Below, in pieces: positions 35,281 through 44,169 of a stretch of DNA of 63,951 bases. Numbering within the stretch: position 1 is the stretch's first letter; every line of letters starts with the position of its first letter. The DNA is from Desulfobacteraceae bacterium. GTDB taxonomy: Bacteria > Desulfobacterota > Desulfobacteria > Desulfobacterales > JAABSP01. The DNA lies in assembly GCA_011390345.1 (NCBI GenBank), contig JAABSP010000027.1, positions 1 through 63,951 on the forward strand, in the 5' to 3' direction. The notes under the pieces are model-generated. The model had not been told where the DNA came from, did no database searches, and saw only the letters and a program-made list of their open reading frames with translations. A program made the position numbers and the translations under genes.

Positions 35281-37159
35281 GAGACGGCCTGGCCGCATAG
35301 GGGCTCAGGGGCAAGATTTCCTTGAATTCCTTTCCTTCCACCGTCAGCAGGTAGAGCTGCTTTTGGGCCTCCCCCCCCGGATCGAATGATGTCTTTCCGG
35401 TCACCCCGGGAAAATCCCGGAGCTGTGCCAGGGCTTCTCTGAGGCCGCTTTTGTAGCGCATCTCCGGGGAATCCATCAGTTTCAACAGAATCTGAACCGT
35501 ATCATAGGCGATGGCCTCCATAAAGCCGGGAGCCTCCCCATAGCTCTCGGTAAAGGCCCGAACAAACCCCTGCACCGCCGGATCTTGACTCTTTGCAAAG
35601 AAGCCTTCAGTGATGATCGCGCCCTGGGCCGCATTTCCGGCCATCTTGATCAGGGTGTCCGAGTGCCAGAGGTTGGTTCCCAGCAGTTGCACCCTCTGGA
35701 CATCGTAGAAGGCGAGCTGGGGGAGGATCAGGCCCGTCTTTTGCGGCGCATCCGGAATAAAGAGGGCTTCGATTCCGCCGTTATTCCTCGCCTCCCGGAC
35801 CATCTGCCGGATGGACCTGCCAAAATCGGTCTGGTTCGGATCATAGGACTGGGAGCCTGTCATCATCCCGCCCCATGCGGTGATCGCGTTCCAGAAATCA
35901 TTGAAAAAGGTCTCTCCGTACTTCTCCTGGGGATAGATGACCCCAAACCGGGTCAGGCCGAGCCGGTTGACGGCATAGCCGGCCAGGGTCTCGGCCTGGA
36001 GCTTCGGGATGATGAAATTCCGGAAAACATAATCGCCGATCTCGGTGATCCCCTCCTTCTGCGTGAGGGTGATGATGGGTATCCGGGCCTCCTGCGCCTT
36101 GGCCGCGGCCGTTTCGGCCGTGATGATGGGGCCCACCAGGGCAAAGGGCTGGGCTTGGATCATCTTCTCGGCTGCAAGGGCTGCGGTCTGCGGGTCCGAT
36201 CCCGTATCCTCCACCGCGATCTGCACCCCAGGGTTTCCGCTCATCCGGCCCCATTGGCTGACAGCCAGCTCGATTCCCCGGAAGGCCCGGTTGCCGTAGA
36301 GCTGATAGGGTCCGGTCAGTGGCAGGAGACAGCCGATGGTGTGACGGTTCTCCGAGGGAATGATATCGAACTCGGAGATAAGGCGCTGCGCGTCCGATCT
36401 CCGCTCATGCTCCGGATAGTTATGGATCAGCTCTGAGAGCAGGCTTGCCGCATCCCCGGTTCTCGCATCATCTGCTTCGTACTGCGCAAGCTGGTACATC
36501 AGATATCCCCGGACCGGCCCCTCTGGGGCCAGCCGCTCCAGGAGGATACGGATGTCGCCGGCCGAGAGTTCGGCCGCGACATCCTTCAGCTTCTCCCTCT
36601 CCAGAGCCTCGGGATCATCCAGATATTTTGCGGCCTCTGCATAATAGTAGATCGCGTTGATTGGGGAGAGGATGGCCCTGTAGGCGTCCCCCAGAAGGTT
36701 GTAGATCTTGTACCGGTGAAGGTCCGTCTGCACCCGGCCCATGACAGTATCCGCGTACCGGATCACATCTTTAAAACGGCCCTCCTGGTAGTAGGTGTCG
36801 AGGATCTTCATGGCCGCGTCCGGGATCAGCATGCTTCCCGGATACCGGTCGATGAGGTGATTGTACAGGGTTCGGGCCGTGGAATACTCTCCCAGGGTCT
36901 CATATATCTGCCCCTCCTTCATCAATGCGGCCGTAGCATAGGGGCCCATGGGGTATCGGGTCAGATATTCGTTATAGTAGGGGAGCGCCTCTTCATAGCT
37001 GCCGATGCTGAAGTATCGTTCGGCTCTTGTGAAGACGGATTCCTGGGTACGGGGCTGGGGGCGTGTCCGGATCTCCTCGCGGGAGCCGCATCCCGAGATC
37101 AGCCAGGTCATTAGGGCCAGTAGTGAAAGCAGAAAGACGGTTTTTCTCATTTTTGCCAT
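35252..37159 (-). CDS. LpoA-like lipoprotein: TPR plus periplasmic-binding-protein fold
   Basis: 635 aa if started at ATG 37159, or 632 aa from ATG 37150, which overlaps the upstream stop as ATGA. The signal LLSLLALMTWLISGC ends in a lipobox. Residues ~40-280 hold TPR-like helices (RAERYFSIGSYEEALPYYNEYL, YETLGEYSTARTLYNHLIDRYPG), and ~290-620 form a type-1 periplasmic-binding fold (GCLLPLTGPYQLYGNRAFRG). This is the layout of LpoA, an outer-membrane activator of penicillin-binding proteins, but branched-chain amino-acid-type binding proteins with TPR also exist. The open frame running to 37468 is not used. It is transcribed toward pfkA. Confidence 0.78.
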   Translation of the reverse strand: MAKMRKTVFLLSLLALMTWLISGCGSREEIRTRPQPRTQESVFTRAERYFSIGSYEEALPYYNEYLTRYPMGPYATAALMKEGQIYETLGEYSTARTLYNHLIDRYPGSMLIPDAAMKILDTYYQEGRFKDVIRYADTVMGRVQTDLHRYKIYNLLGDAYRAILSPINAIYYYAEAAKYLDDPEALEREKLKDVAAELSAGDIRILLERLAPEGPVRGYLMYQLAQYEADDARTGDAASLLSELIHNYPEHERRSDAQRLISEFDIIPSENRHTIGCLLPLTGPYQLYGNRAFRGIELAVSQWGRMSGNPGVQIAVEDTGSDPQTAALAAEKMIQAQPFALVGPIITAETAAAKAQEARIPIITLTQKEGITEIGDYVFRNFIIPKLQAETLAGYAVNRLGLTRFGVIYPQEKYGETFFNDFWNAITAWGGMMTGSQSYDPNQTDFGRSIRQMVREARNNGGIEALFIPDAPQKTGLILPQLAFYDVQRVQLLGTNLWHSDTLIKMAGNAAQGAIITEGFFAKSQDPAVQGFVRAFTESYGEAPGFMEAIAYDTVQILLKLMDSPEMRYKSGLREALAQLRDFPGVTGKTSFDPGGEAQKQLYLLTVEGKEFKEILPLSPYAARPSLNSSEIPAP

Positions 37160-37401
37160 TGTTGGATTCGTTGTTCTCCCAGGGGTTGATTGCATTGGGG
37201 GCATCTGCCTGCGATCCGGCTTATCTGCCCCTGCCATCCACAGTGCTGACAGCGGGTTTTTTGATAATGGGGGGACTCTTCCTTTTTTCCGAAGAGTTTT
37301 TTGAAGATCGAGACCAGGACCAGCAGCAGTATGATGCCGCCGGCAATCCAGAGAAGATGCTCGATCGTCAGATTGGCAAAAATTACCCGATCCAGATCCA
37401 T
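37147..37401 (-). CDS. Small membrane protein with a zinc ribbon
   Basis: 84 aa. One TM (IEHLLWIAGGIILLLVLVSIF, residues ~14-35) is followed by a basic linker KKLFGKKEE and a zinc ribbon with CQHCGWQG and RCPQCNQPLG. AGGAAAGGAAAACC precedes the ATG. Its stop overlaps one candidate start of the lipoprotein gene, so they are probably coupled. Function unknown; the orientation would put the ribbon in the cytoplasm. Confidence 0.75.
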   Translation of the reverse strand: MDLDRVIFANLTIEHLLWIAGGIILLLVLVSIFKKLFGKKEESPHYQKTRCQHCGWQGQISRIAGRCPQCNQPLGEQRIQQWQK

Positions 37402-37657
37402 GGTTTTCCTTTCCTGATTTATGTTTCAACTTCCCCATAGCAGCATACCGGATTTTATGCAACAGCATACCCTGTATTCTGCCTTACATCGGGTTCATGA
37501 AAACCCAGTACGATTTTTTCGTCCTGTGCAGTGCGAGGTTATCTTTTCTTAATTCAAAATGATAGAACTTTTAAACCGCAATGTTTCTCTATGGGATGAA
37601 AGTCTTTATCATTGTGTAAAAGCAAAACGTCGTTTTCAATGTGCTCGGCGGGAATAG

Positions 37658-37861
37658 GACCTTTTCAATATTCTCAAAGCCGAGCCGGAAAAGCGTCTTC
37701 CCTGCGTCCTGAGCCGGGAAGAAGTCATCCGTATTCTACAACAGGTGAAAACATTTCACAACACCTGCCTTACCACCATCTACTCGTGCGGCCTTCGTCT
37801 TAAGGAAGATCTCTTCCGAAGAGGGGTAGGGTTTTTTCGTTTGTCAAAGAGCAGGTTTTGA
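37658..37861 (+). pseudogene. Tyrosine recombinase/integrase remnant
   Basis: Frame starting at 37658 after a stop. It reads RLPCVLSREEVIRILQQVK then TCLTTIYSCGLRLKE, the start of the catalytic domain of tyrosine recombinases of the XerC/integron-like group (LPVVLSREEV... CGLRLSE). The sequence then leaves homology (DLFRRGVGFF...) and stops at 37861; both the N-terminal SAM-like domain and the C-terminal Arg/His/Tyr half are gone. The wider gap 37402-38200 otherwise holds a 15/14-bp palindrome (38120-38180) and no intact gene. Confidence 0.65.
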
Positions 37862-38119
37862 AGGGCGGCCGCTCAATAATTTAAAGCTGAGGGGATTGGA
37901 AAACTGCGCCTTAATGCCGCTGTAGAGGCTGATGTCTTAAAAACTTAATGATCGTTTTCCTCAAAATAATGTCTCCGGAGGGTGTCACCTCCGATGTTTT
38001 TCATCAGATCCGTCCTGTCAGACCTGCATTCGTTGAGATCCTCGTGTTCCTCCCTCAACCAATCCCCCTATAAAATAGGTCCCAACGCGCTTCTCTTTTC
38101 CGGGCTTCTTGAACAATGG

Positions 38120-38180
38120 ATAGAATCCGACCCCTTTCAAGTCGGCAGCAGACTTGTTTTGTAAACGGGGTCGGTTCTAT
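38120..38180. repeat. Nested palindrome beside the recombinase remnant
   Basis: Outer arms ATAGAATCCGACCCC (38120-38134) and GGGGTCGGTTCTAT (38167-38180) pair with one bulge. Inside them CAAGTC (38138-38143) pairs with GACTTG (38151-38156). It would fold into a ~60-nt two-part hairpin. It lies 20 bp from the 3' end of the Uma2 gene; it could be a recombination site, an element end or a terminator without a T-run. Confidence 0.7.
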
Positions 38181-38200
38181 TATTATGGATTATACGGCGA

Positions 38201-38770
38201 TTAGTCCGTTATTTCCCATAAAAATGACAAATCAATGGATATTTCCGTGAAAGGGGCTATTGTAACTTTATCTCTATCAGCAAAGGTTCCTATCAATGTC
38301 CAATATTGGCCATCAAGTTGATAAACCTCAAGAATTTTAGTTATCGGTTCGATTAACCATATATGTTGAACCTTATTCTTGGCATACAACGGCATTTTTA
38401 ATACGCGATCTTTTCTTGCTGTGCTTTGAGATAATACTTCACAAATCCAATCCGGTGAAAGGTCAAAATATGCGGTTTTAGGAAGTAGAGGCATACGCTC
38501 TTTTTTCCATCCTGCTATGTCAGGTACAAAAATATCAGAACCCAGATGTATTTCAGGTTCATCTATTATCCACCAACCACCGGGCCCTCCACGGCCTTTG
38601 CCATATGGGCCGACCAGATCACTTCCAAGATATGATGAAGCCAACGCATGCTTTGGAGCCGGTCTTGGTTGGGTATGCAATCCTCCATTAATTATCTCTC
38701 CAAGCATATTTTCTGGAAGATCCAGCAATTCCTGATAAATATCGCTTAATTGGTCTGCTGTTTGTTTCAT
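38201..38770 (-). CDS. Uma2 family (DUF820) protein
   Basis: 189 aa, a complete Uma2 without the coiled-coil tail of the one at 8600. Core motifs: LGSDIFVPDIAGWKKERMP, PDWICEVLSQSTARKDRVLK (Asp, Glu, then Lys) and YAKNKVQHIWLIEP; the N-terminus MLGEIINGGLHTQPRPAPKHALASSYLG is a typical Uma2 opening. AT-richer than its surroundings and flanked by an integrase remnant and a MITE-like element, so probably acquired. The exact role of Uma2 proteins is unknown. Confidence 0.83.
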   Translation of the reverse strand: MKQTADQLSDIYQELLDLPENMLGEIINGGLHTQPRPAPKHALASSYLGSDLVGPYGKGRGGPGGWWIIDEPEIHLGSDIFVPDIAGWKKERMPLLPKTAYFDLSPDWICEVLSQSTARKDRVLKMPLYAKNKVQHIWLIEPITKILEVYQLDGQYWTLIGTFADRDKVTIAPFTEISIDLSFLWEITD

Positions 38771-38806
38771 AATTAGTGCCTGAACTAAAACATTTAAGTT
38801 CTAATA

Positions 38807-39102
38807 AAACTGGTTATAACGGTTTTCGGGGAGAATTGTAATAACCTGTTTTTATAAGATTATATGGCTTAAAGATAGCCGATGGAGAACTACTTGTTAA
38901 CTGCGCTGGTTTTGCTACAAAACATGTCGTTATTCACCTGCAAATTTTGTAGCAGATAGCATATGTTGTTGATATTGAAGGCCATAAGCATAGTCTTACT
39001 CATGAACCTAAAGGTTGTTTGAAGTGGTATAATATACGATGGTCACCTGAAAGCAGTGACTGTGGCCAATCACAGATCCCCAAAATCTGTTATAACCAGT
39101 TT
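38807..39102. mobile_element. MITE-like element, 296 bp with 26-bp terminal inverted repeats
   Basis: The ends are AAACTGGTTATAAC (38807-38820) and its reverse complement (39089-39102), 14 of 14 identical. The match continues inward for 12 bp more with three mismatches (GGTTTTCGGGGA versus AGATTTTGGGGA), so 23 of 26 pair. No gene lies inside and no clear target duplication is seen. An internal 10-bp stem TGCTACAAAA/TTTTGTAGCA is at 38913-38954. It sits between the Uma2 gene and hicB and is AT-rich. Confidence 0.7.
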
Positions 39103-39197
39103 CTTTCCTTGTCCCTTTTCTGCCTAACATTTGAGGATGAGTCAGAGGGGAGGGCATAGCCCTTCCCAGATTGATCTCGATCCGTATGTTGTGTGGT

Positions 39198-39404
39198 TTA
39201 AACTTCAACGTATGCTGTTTCAGAGTGGGGTTGAGGAACACTTTCCCCATGTTCCTGCATATCTTCGATGTGAAGTTCAATTGCTTCTTTGATCAGCTTT
39301 AAAACTTCATCTTTGGTGTCAGCAGCCGCAACACAGCCTGGGAGATCTGGAACATAGGCACCATAAGAATTAGTACCTTTTTCAACTACAATTGCGTATT
39401 TCAT
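39198..39404 (-). CDS. hicB: HicB-type antitoxin
   Basis: 68 aa. YAIVVEKGTNSYGAYVPDLPGCVAAADTKDEVLKLIKEAIELHIEDM is the partial RNase-H-like HicB fold, with the characteristic PDLPGC motif. There is no DNA-binding domain, so it is the short form. Its start overlaps the hicA stop as ATGA. Order hicA-hicB is the common one. Confidence 0.92.
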   Translation of the reverse strand: MKYAIVVEKGTNSYGAYVPDLPGCVAAADTKDEVLKLIKEAIELHIEDMQEHGESVPQPHSETAYVEV

Positions 39405-39589
39405 AAATCTATCCCCGATTGTTTAGATATACTTTTCAATGTTCCGATTGGAATTTCAACACTCAGTTTACCAGCTACAGTCACAGTCCCGGGCTTTGTA
39501 GGATGCCGGAACTGTCTGTGGCTTCCGCGGGTTTTATTCAGAACCCAACCATCATCCTTCAAAATCCTGATTACTTCTTTGACTTTCAT
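39401..39589 (-). CDS. hicA: HicA-type mRNA interferase toxin
   Basis: 62 aa. The double-stranded-RNA-binding-like fold is seen in VKEVIRILKDDGWVLNKTRGSHRQFRHP, with the catalytic His in GSHRQF, and the end VEIPIGTLKSISKQSGI. Toxin comes first, antitoxin overlapping second. The gap 39590-39750 upstream contains no gene; no clear promoter was found. Confidence 0.93.
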   Translation of the reverse strand: MKVKEVIRILKDDGWVLNKTRGSHRQFRHPTKPGTVTVAGKLSVEIPIGTLKSISKQSGIDL

Positions 39590-39750
39590 ATATTATGACA
39601 TTTTACTCGATGATTATGGAGAACCCCCACTGCAAAGAGAGAATATTAGGGATAGGACAGGAGCCCAAGCAGAACTTGAAAATGGATGAAAGCAGAACCA
39701 GGCCCTACTCGTCCAATGAGAAGCCGGGATATACTTTCCTGAAAATCACC

Positions 39751-41013
39751 CTACCACTGCAGTTGCGGAGGCTTCCCCGCCTTCCGGCGCATATGCTCCC
39801 AGTTGAATTGATTCCTGGCGGCCTCCTGCCCCGACATCTTGTTGACGATCTCGAAATAGTCCTGCCGGAACCGATCCTTGGCCACTTCGCCGGCCGGCTT
39901 GCCTTTTACCGCAAAGACGGTCTGGACGCACTGATGGTCGAACTTCCGCCAGATCTGCTCGTCTTTGAGAAACTGGAACCGGTGATCTTCCAATGATGCC
40001 ACCACGGCCCGGGAATCGAAGGTGCCGGCCCGCTCCACCGCATCCTTGTACTGGTAGAGGATCGTATAGGCCGAAGCGGCCGAGGTGGAGGGGTAGCCGT
40101 TGTACCGCTGTGCGAACTTCTCCACGAACCGCTTTCCCTTCTCGTGTCCGTAGATATAGGGAATCTTCCAGCACCAGGGCAGCGCGCCGATCACCCCCTC
40201 CATAGCCCGGGGGCCTGCGCTTTCGGCCATTCCCAGGGACAGGTTGGGAACCACTACGGCCTGGACCTTCTCTTTCAATCCCATATCGGTCGCCAGACGC
40301 AGGGCCTGCACCATGTCCTGTCCGAAAAGCACCAGCACCAGCACATCCGGCTCTGCTTCCTCGGCCGCGTTCAAGGCCTTTTTGAAATCGTCCTCGGTCG
40401 CGCCCGGAAAGGGGGTGAGGTAGTTCTGGTGGCGGCGTCCGTTGATGGTGTTGCTGAATTTCCGGATGGAGCTTTCGGTGGTGTGGCCCCATGTGTAGTC
40501 CGCGGTGATATAGAAGTATTTCCGATTGGCCAGATACTTCTCCCTTAAATAATAGGAGAGAACCCGCGCGCCCATCCAGGCGTTGTAGCACTCCCGGAAC
40601 ATATACTTGTGGCCGTCCACGCCGGTGGTGTCGTTGGAGTAGGTGAGGGTGCCGAAGTAGATCTTTCCCCGGGCCCTCGCGGCATTCCCCCCGGCAATGG
40701 CCACCGCGCTGGAGGAGCCGCCGAAGATCATCTCGCAACTGTGGTTGTCGATCATCTCGGCCACGTTCTTGGCTGAAACATCGGCCTTGGACATGGTATC
40801 CCGGATGATCAGCTCGATGGGGCGGCCTGAGATCCCACCGGCCTCGTTGATCTCTTCAACCGCCATTCTCGCGGCCTGAAGCTGGGCCTCTCCCTGCACT
40901 GCATAGGGGCCAGTCTCGGGATAGTTGAGCCCGATGCGGACAGGTGCAGCCCATGCTCCGGCTCCGGAAAGCAGCAGCAGCGCGATTCCCGCGGCCATGA
41001 CTTTTTTCAGCAT
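39751..41013 (-). CDS. Periplasmic substrate-binding protein (branched-chain amino acid/urea type)
   Basis: 420 aa. Signal peptide at 1-22 (LLLLSGAGAWA), then a type-1 periplasmic-binding fold: VRIGLNYPETGPYAVQGEAQLQAARMAVEEINEAGGI at 23-60, ELIIRDTMSKADVSAKNVAEMI and FGGSSSAVAIAGGNAARARG. It is the last gene of the chemosensory operon, 53 bp after the methyl-accepting protein. No ABC permease or ATPase is near, so it more likely presents ligand to the chemoreceptor than imports it. The ligand is unknown. Confidence 0.8.
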   Translation of the reverse strand: MLKKVMAAGIALLLLSGAGAWAAPVRIGLNYPETGPYAVQGEAQLQAARMAVEEINEAGGISGRPIELIIRDTMSKADVSAKNVAEMIDNHSCEMIFGGSSSAVAIAGGNAARARGKIYFGTLTYSNDTTGVDGHKYMFRECYNAWMGARVLSYYLREKYLANRKYFYITADYTWGHTTESSIRKFSNTINGRRHQNYLTPFPGATEDDFKKALNAAEEAEPDVLVLVLFGQDMVQALRLATDMGLKEKVQAVVVPNLSLGMAESAGPRAMEGVIGALPWCWKIPYIYGHEKGKRFVEKFAQRYNGYPSTSAASAYTILYQYKDAVERAGTFDSRAVVASLEDHRFQFLKDEQIWRKFDHQCVQTVFAVKGKPAGEVAKDRFRQDYFEIVNKMSGQEAARNQFNWEHMRRKAGKPPQLQW

Positions 41014-41066
41014 CTCTTGCCTCCTTCCCCATGAAAACTTTGTTTTACCCTTTTCCCTTCGCGGAT

Positions 41067-44000
41067 TCAGGCCGCGGACTCGTCCCGGTCCTCTTCATCC
41101 TTATCCGGCTCTAATTCCCCGGTCTCCTGAGCCTGCTTCTCCCACTCCAGCTTGAAGACCGATACGGACTGGTTGAGCCTGTCCGAAACCTCCGAGAGGT
41201 TCTTCATGGAGAGGGCCGTCTGGCGGCTGGCCGAGGAGGTCTGGGAGCTGATCTTTCCCACTTCCTCCATGATCTTCGCGATCTTCTCCGATGAACGGGT
41301 CTGCTCGTCCGAGGCCGAGGTGATGGAACGGATCTGCTCCCCGAGATCCAATGTAACGGTCTCGATCTCCTGGAGCTTTCCGTACGCGCCGTCCGCGAGC
41401 TTTGATCCGTCCACCACCCGCTGGATGCTCTCCTCCATACTGGACCCGGCCTCATTGATCTCCCCCTGGATGTTCTTGATCAGGGTCTCGATCTGTTTGG
41501 TCGCGTTTGTGGAGCGCTCCGCAAGGCGCTGGACCTCCTCGGCAACGACCGCAAATCCCCGGCCGGCCTCTCCGGCCATAGCGGCCTGGATCGAGGCGTT
41601 TAGCGCGAGGATAGATGTCCGGTCCGCAATGTCGTTGATGAGCTGGACGATGTTGCCCACCTCCTGAGAACTCTCGCCGAGCCGCTTGATGGCCCGGGCC
41701 GTCTCCTGGACGTACTCCCGGATGGAATCCATGGCCGCGTTGGTCTTGCGCACGGCCTCCGCTCCCTCCCGGGAGTGTTCCATGGACTGTTCCGAAACCT
41801 TTGCGGACTGCTTTGCAGACTCGGCCACCCGGCCGATGGAATCGGCCATTTCATTGATGGCTCCGATCGCCTCTTCCACCTGGGATGCCTGGGTCTCGCT
41901 GGTATCGGCAAGGGATTCCGTGGACGCGCTGACCTGCTGGGAGGTGACGCTCACCTGCAGGGTCACCTCCTTCACGTTCTTGACGACCTGGCCGAGCTGT
42001 TCGGCCATCTCGTTGAAAGAGTCTGCGATCGCGCCGGTGAAGTCCTCTGTCACCTCGGCCCGCACCGTGAGATCGCCCTCGGCAAGACCGCTGATCTCCT
42101 CCAGCAGACGCATGATGGAGGTCTGCATCGCGTCCCTCTCCTCTGAACTCTGGATCAGTGTCAGGGTGTTGTCGAGCATCGCGTTGAGGGATTGCGCCAT
42201 CTCCCCCAGCTCGTCATTGCTGGTGACCGGGGTTCGGGCCTGGAAGTTGCCCATGCCGATCTCGGCAAAGAGGTTGTTGATGTGGTTCACCTGGGTGGTG
42301 AGGCCCCGGGAGAGGAGGAATGCACCGGCCACCACGATCCCGGCCACAATCAGCACCAGGAGCAGGCCGATGCCGGTCATGGTGACCACCGGCTTCCGGA
42401 CCTCGTCATATCCGATCTCCGAGACCACGGCCCAGCGCACCCCGTCCGTGTCCGCGGCCGTGGGGGGCGCGATCTGTAGCGGGGCCCAGGAGCGGAGTAC
42501 CTCCTGATTCCGGTAGTTGTCGGCCACCGCGGTTCCCCCTTCATTCATGGGGATCGCGGTTCGCACCTCGGGTTGGAGTACGGTGCTGTTGAGCCCCAGT
42601 TCATCCAGAAAGCGGGAGTTGCTTCGCCAGAGGCCATCGGGGCCAACCAGATAGCTTTCGGAACTTCCGCCGGCCCCGGCCTGCTGGGCCATGACCTCGT
42701 CGATTCGTCTGACCGAGATCCGGGTCACCACCACGACCTCCACCTGCCCTTCGGTCACCACGGGCTGGGCAAAGAACGCTGCCGGACTCCCGTCGATGGC
42801 TTCATAGGGGGCAAAGTCGGCCATGCCGAAGATTTTGGTCTCCATCACGTCTGCCACCAGGTTTCCGAAGTTGGAGTCGCTGTAAGGGCCTGTCAGGATG
42901 TTGGTGCGGTAGTCCGGGCTCTGCTGAACCGTATAGAAGATGAAGCCGTTGGGGTTGATCAGCGCGATATCCTGATAATCGTACTCTTTGGCATACCGGG
43001 TGAAGAAGTCCTCCTCTGCCCCGGCCGCTCTGGGGACGAAGGCCTCGGCCACGTCGATCTCCGCGATCAGTGCCCAGGTGGTATCGAAGACCCGTACCGG
43101 GGCCCACGCGGAAAGAACGTAGTTGCCCCAGTAGTTGAGGGCCACCCCCTGTCCGGTTCCGCCGCCCAGGGCCTGTCTCACCCCTTCGGTGTCAACCACG
43201 ATGGCCGGGTTGATGATGGTCGGCTCCTCCAGATGGATGGAGTTGGAGCGGAAGAGAGCGTCGGGGCCGATGACGTAGGTCTCGCCGGTGGTTCCCAGGC
43301 CGGTGCGCTCCTGCATGATGTAGTCGATCTGGTCCACCGACATCTGCACCATGACCGCGCCACGGAATTCCTCCTCAACCGTGACGGGCGCGGCCATGAA
43401 TGCGGCCGCAATGCTCTGGGTCGGTTCATAGGGCTCGAAATCCTGGAACGCAGGCCCTGTCCGGGCCTTCTCAAATGCCTTTGCAGCCGGGGTTCCGGCA
43501 AGCTCCCCCTCGGTCAGGTTCTTCCCCAGATCTGTTTCCCGGGCCACTGAATAGAGGACATTTCCATCGGCGCCCACCAGGTAGGTGTCGTAGTAGCCGT
43601 AGGCATCGTTAAAGTCCGTGAGCAGGGGGCCGTAGGCCTGGGCCACCTCCTCCCAGTTCGGGGAGCCCACGGCTCGGGCCACCCTTTCGAAGGCCCGCAG
43701 CGCCTCCTGCATCACCGGGGCCTGGGAGAGTACCCGGACATCGTTCATCCGCTCCCGGAAATAGTTTTCGATCAGGTTCTTCTTGAGCTGCTGGATCGCG
43801 GTGAGCTGGTCAAATGCCTTGGACCGGAGGGTGTGGACCGTCTCACTCAGGGCCGTCATGTCGCTTCTGCGGCCTTCGAAGTGGTTGGTGATGGCGATGG
43901 CCTTGTTGGCCCGGGCCGCCTCCAGCGCATCAAAAGCATTGTCCCGCAGGGCGTTGGACGAGAAGAGGTAGGCGATGCCCCCCATGATGATCAGCGGGAT

Positions 44001-44114
44001 GAGAGCGAGCCCCAGCAGGGAGACGAGGAGCTTGTTCCGGATGCTCTCCGAGATCTTCTCAAAAGGCCCCCACCGGCCGATGCGGCTGAAGATGCTGTTT
44101 TTTTCCATTGTCAA
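41067..44114 (-). CDS. Methyl-accepting chemotaxis protein with a duplicated periplasmic sensor
   Basis: 1015 aa. TM1 at ~28-50, a very long periplasmic part (~50-575), TM2 (TGIGLLLVLIVAGIVVAGAF at ~578-600), HAMP (~600-655), then a long coiled signalling domain with GEAGRGFAVVAEEVQRLAERS. The periplasmic part contains two similar units: TGETYVIGPDALFRSNS near the middle and SSESYLVGPDGLWRSNS later, each preceded by AAF(M/F)A-P-V-type strands, so a Cache-like module is duplicated. It occupies the PilJ position of a Chp-like operon and ends in an acidic tail without the methyltransferase-tethering pentapeptide. Confidence 0.9.
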   Translation of the reverse strand: MTMEKNSIFSRIGRWGPFEKISESIRNKLLVSLLGLALIPLIIMGGIAYLFSSNALRDNAFDALEAARANKAIAITNHFEGRRSDMTALSETVHTLRSKAFDQLTAIQQLKKNLIENYFRERMNDVRVLSQAPVMQEALRAFERVARAVGSPNWEEVAQAYGPLLTDFNDAYGYYDTYLVGADGNVLYSVARETDLGKNLTEGELAGTPAAKAFEKARTGPAFQDFEPYEPTQSIAAAFMAAPVTVEEEFRGAVMVQMSVDQIDYIMQERTGLGTTGETYVIGPDALFRSNSIHLEEPTIINPAIVVDTEGVRQALGGGTGQGVALNYWGNYVLSAWAPVRVFDTTWALIAEIDVAEAFVPRAAGAEEDFFTRYAKEYDYQDIALINPNGFIFYTVQQSPDYRTNILTGPYSDSNFGNLVADVMETKIFGMADFAPYEAIDGSPAAFFAQPVVTEGQVEVVVVTRISVRRIDEVMAQQAGAGGSSESYLVGPDGLWRSNSRFLDELGLNSTVLQPEVRTAIPMNEGGTAVADNYRNQEVLRSWAPLQIAPPTAADTDGVRWAVVSEIGYDEVRKPVVTMTGIGLLLVLIVAGIVVAGAFLLSRGLTTQVNHINNLFAEIGMGNFQARTPVTSNDELGEMAQSLNAMLDNTLTLIQSSEERDAMQTSIMRLLEEISGLAEGDLTVRAEVTEDFTGAIADSFNEMAEQLGQVVKNVKEVTLQVSVTSQQVSASTESLADTSETQASQVEEAIGAINEMADSIGRVAESAKQSAKVSEQSMEHSREGAEAVRKTNAAMDSIREYVQETARAIKRLGESSQEVGNIVQLINDIADRTSILALNASIQAAMAGEAGRGFAVVAEEVQRLAERSTNATKQIETLIKNIQGEINEAGSSMEESIQRVVDGSKLADGAYGKLQEIETVTLDLGEQIRSITSASDEQTRSSEKIAKIMEEVGKISSQTSSASRQTALSMKNLSEVSDRLNQSVSVFKLEWEKQAQETGELEPDKDEEDRDESAA

Positions 44115-44169
44115 AAACCTCCCATCATTTTGCGGGTTGTCCTCTCTTTATTTTCGAAGTTCGGTACAC

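Noticed and set aside
39008-39280. 90-aa minus-strand open frame over the MITE end and hicB
   Set aside because: It overlaps hicB in another frame, lacks a ribosome site and crosses the inverted repeat end.
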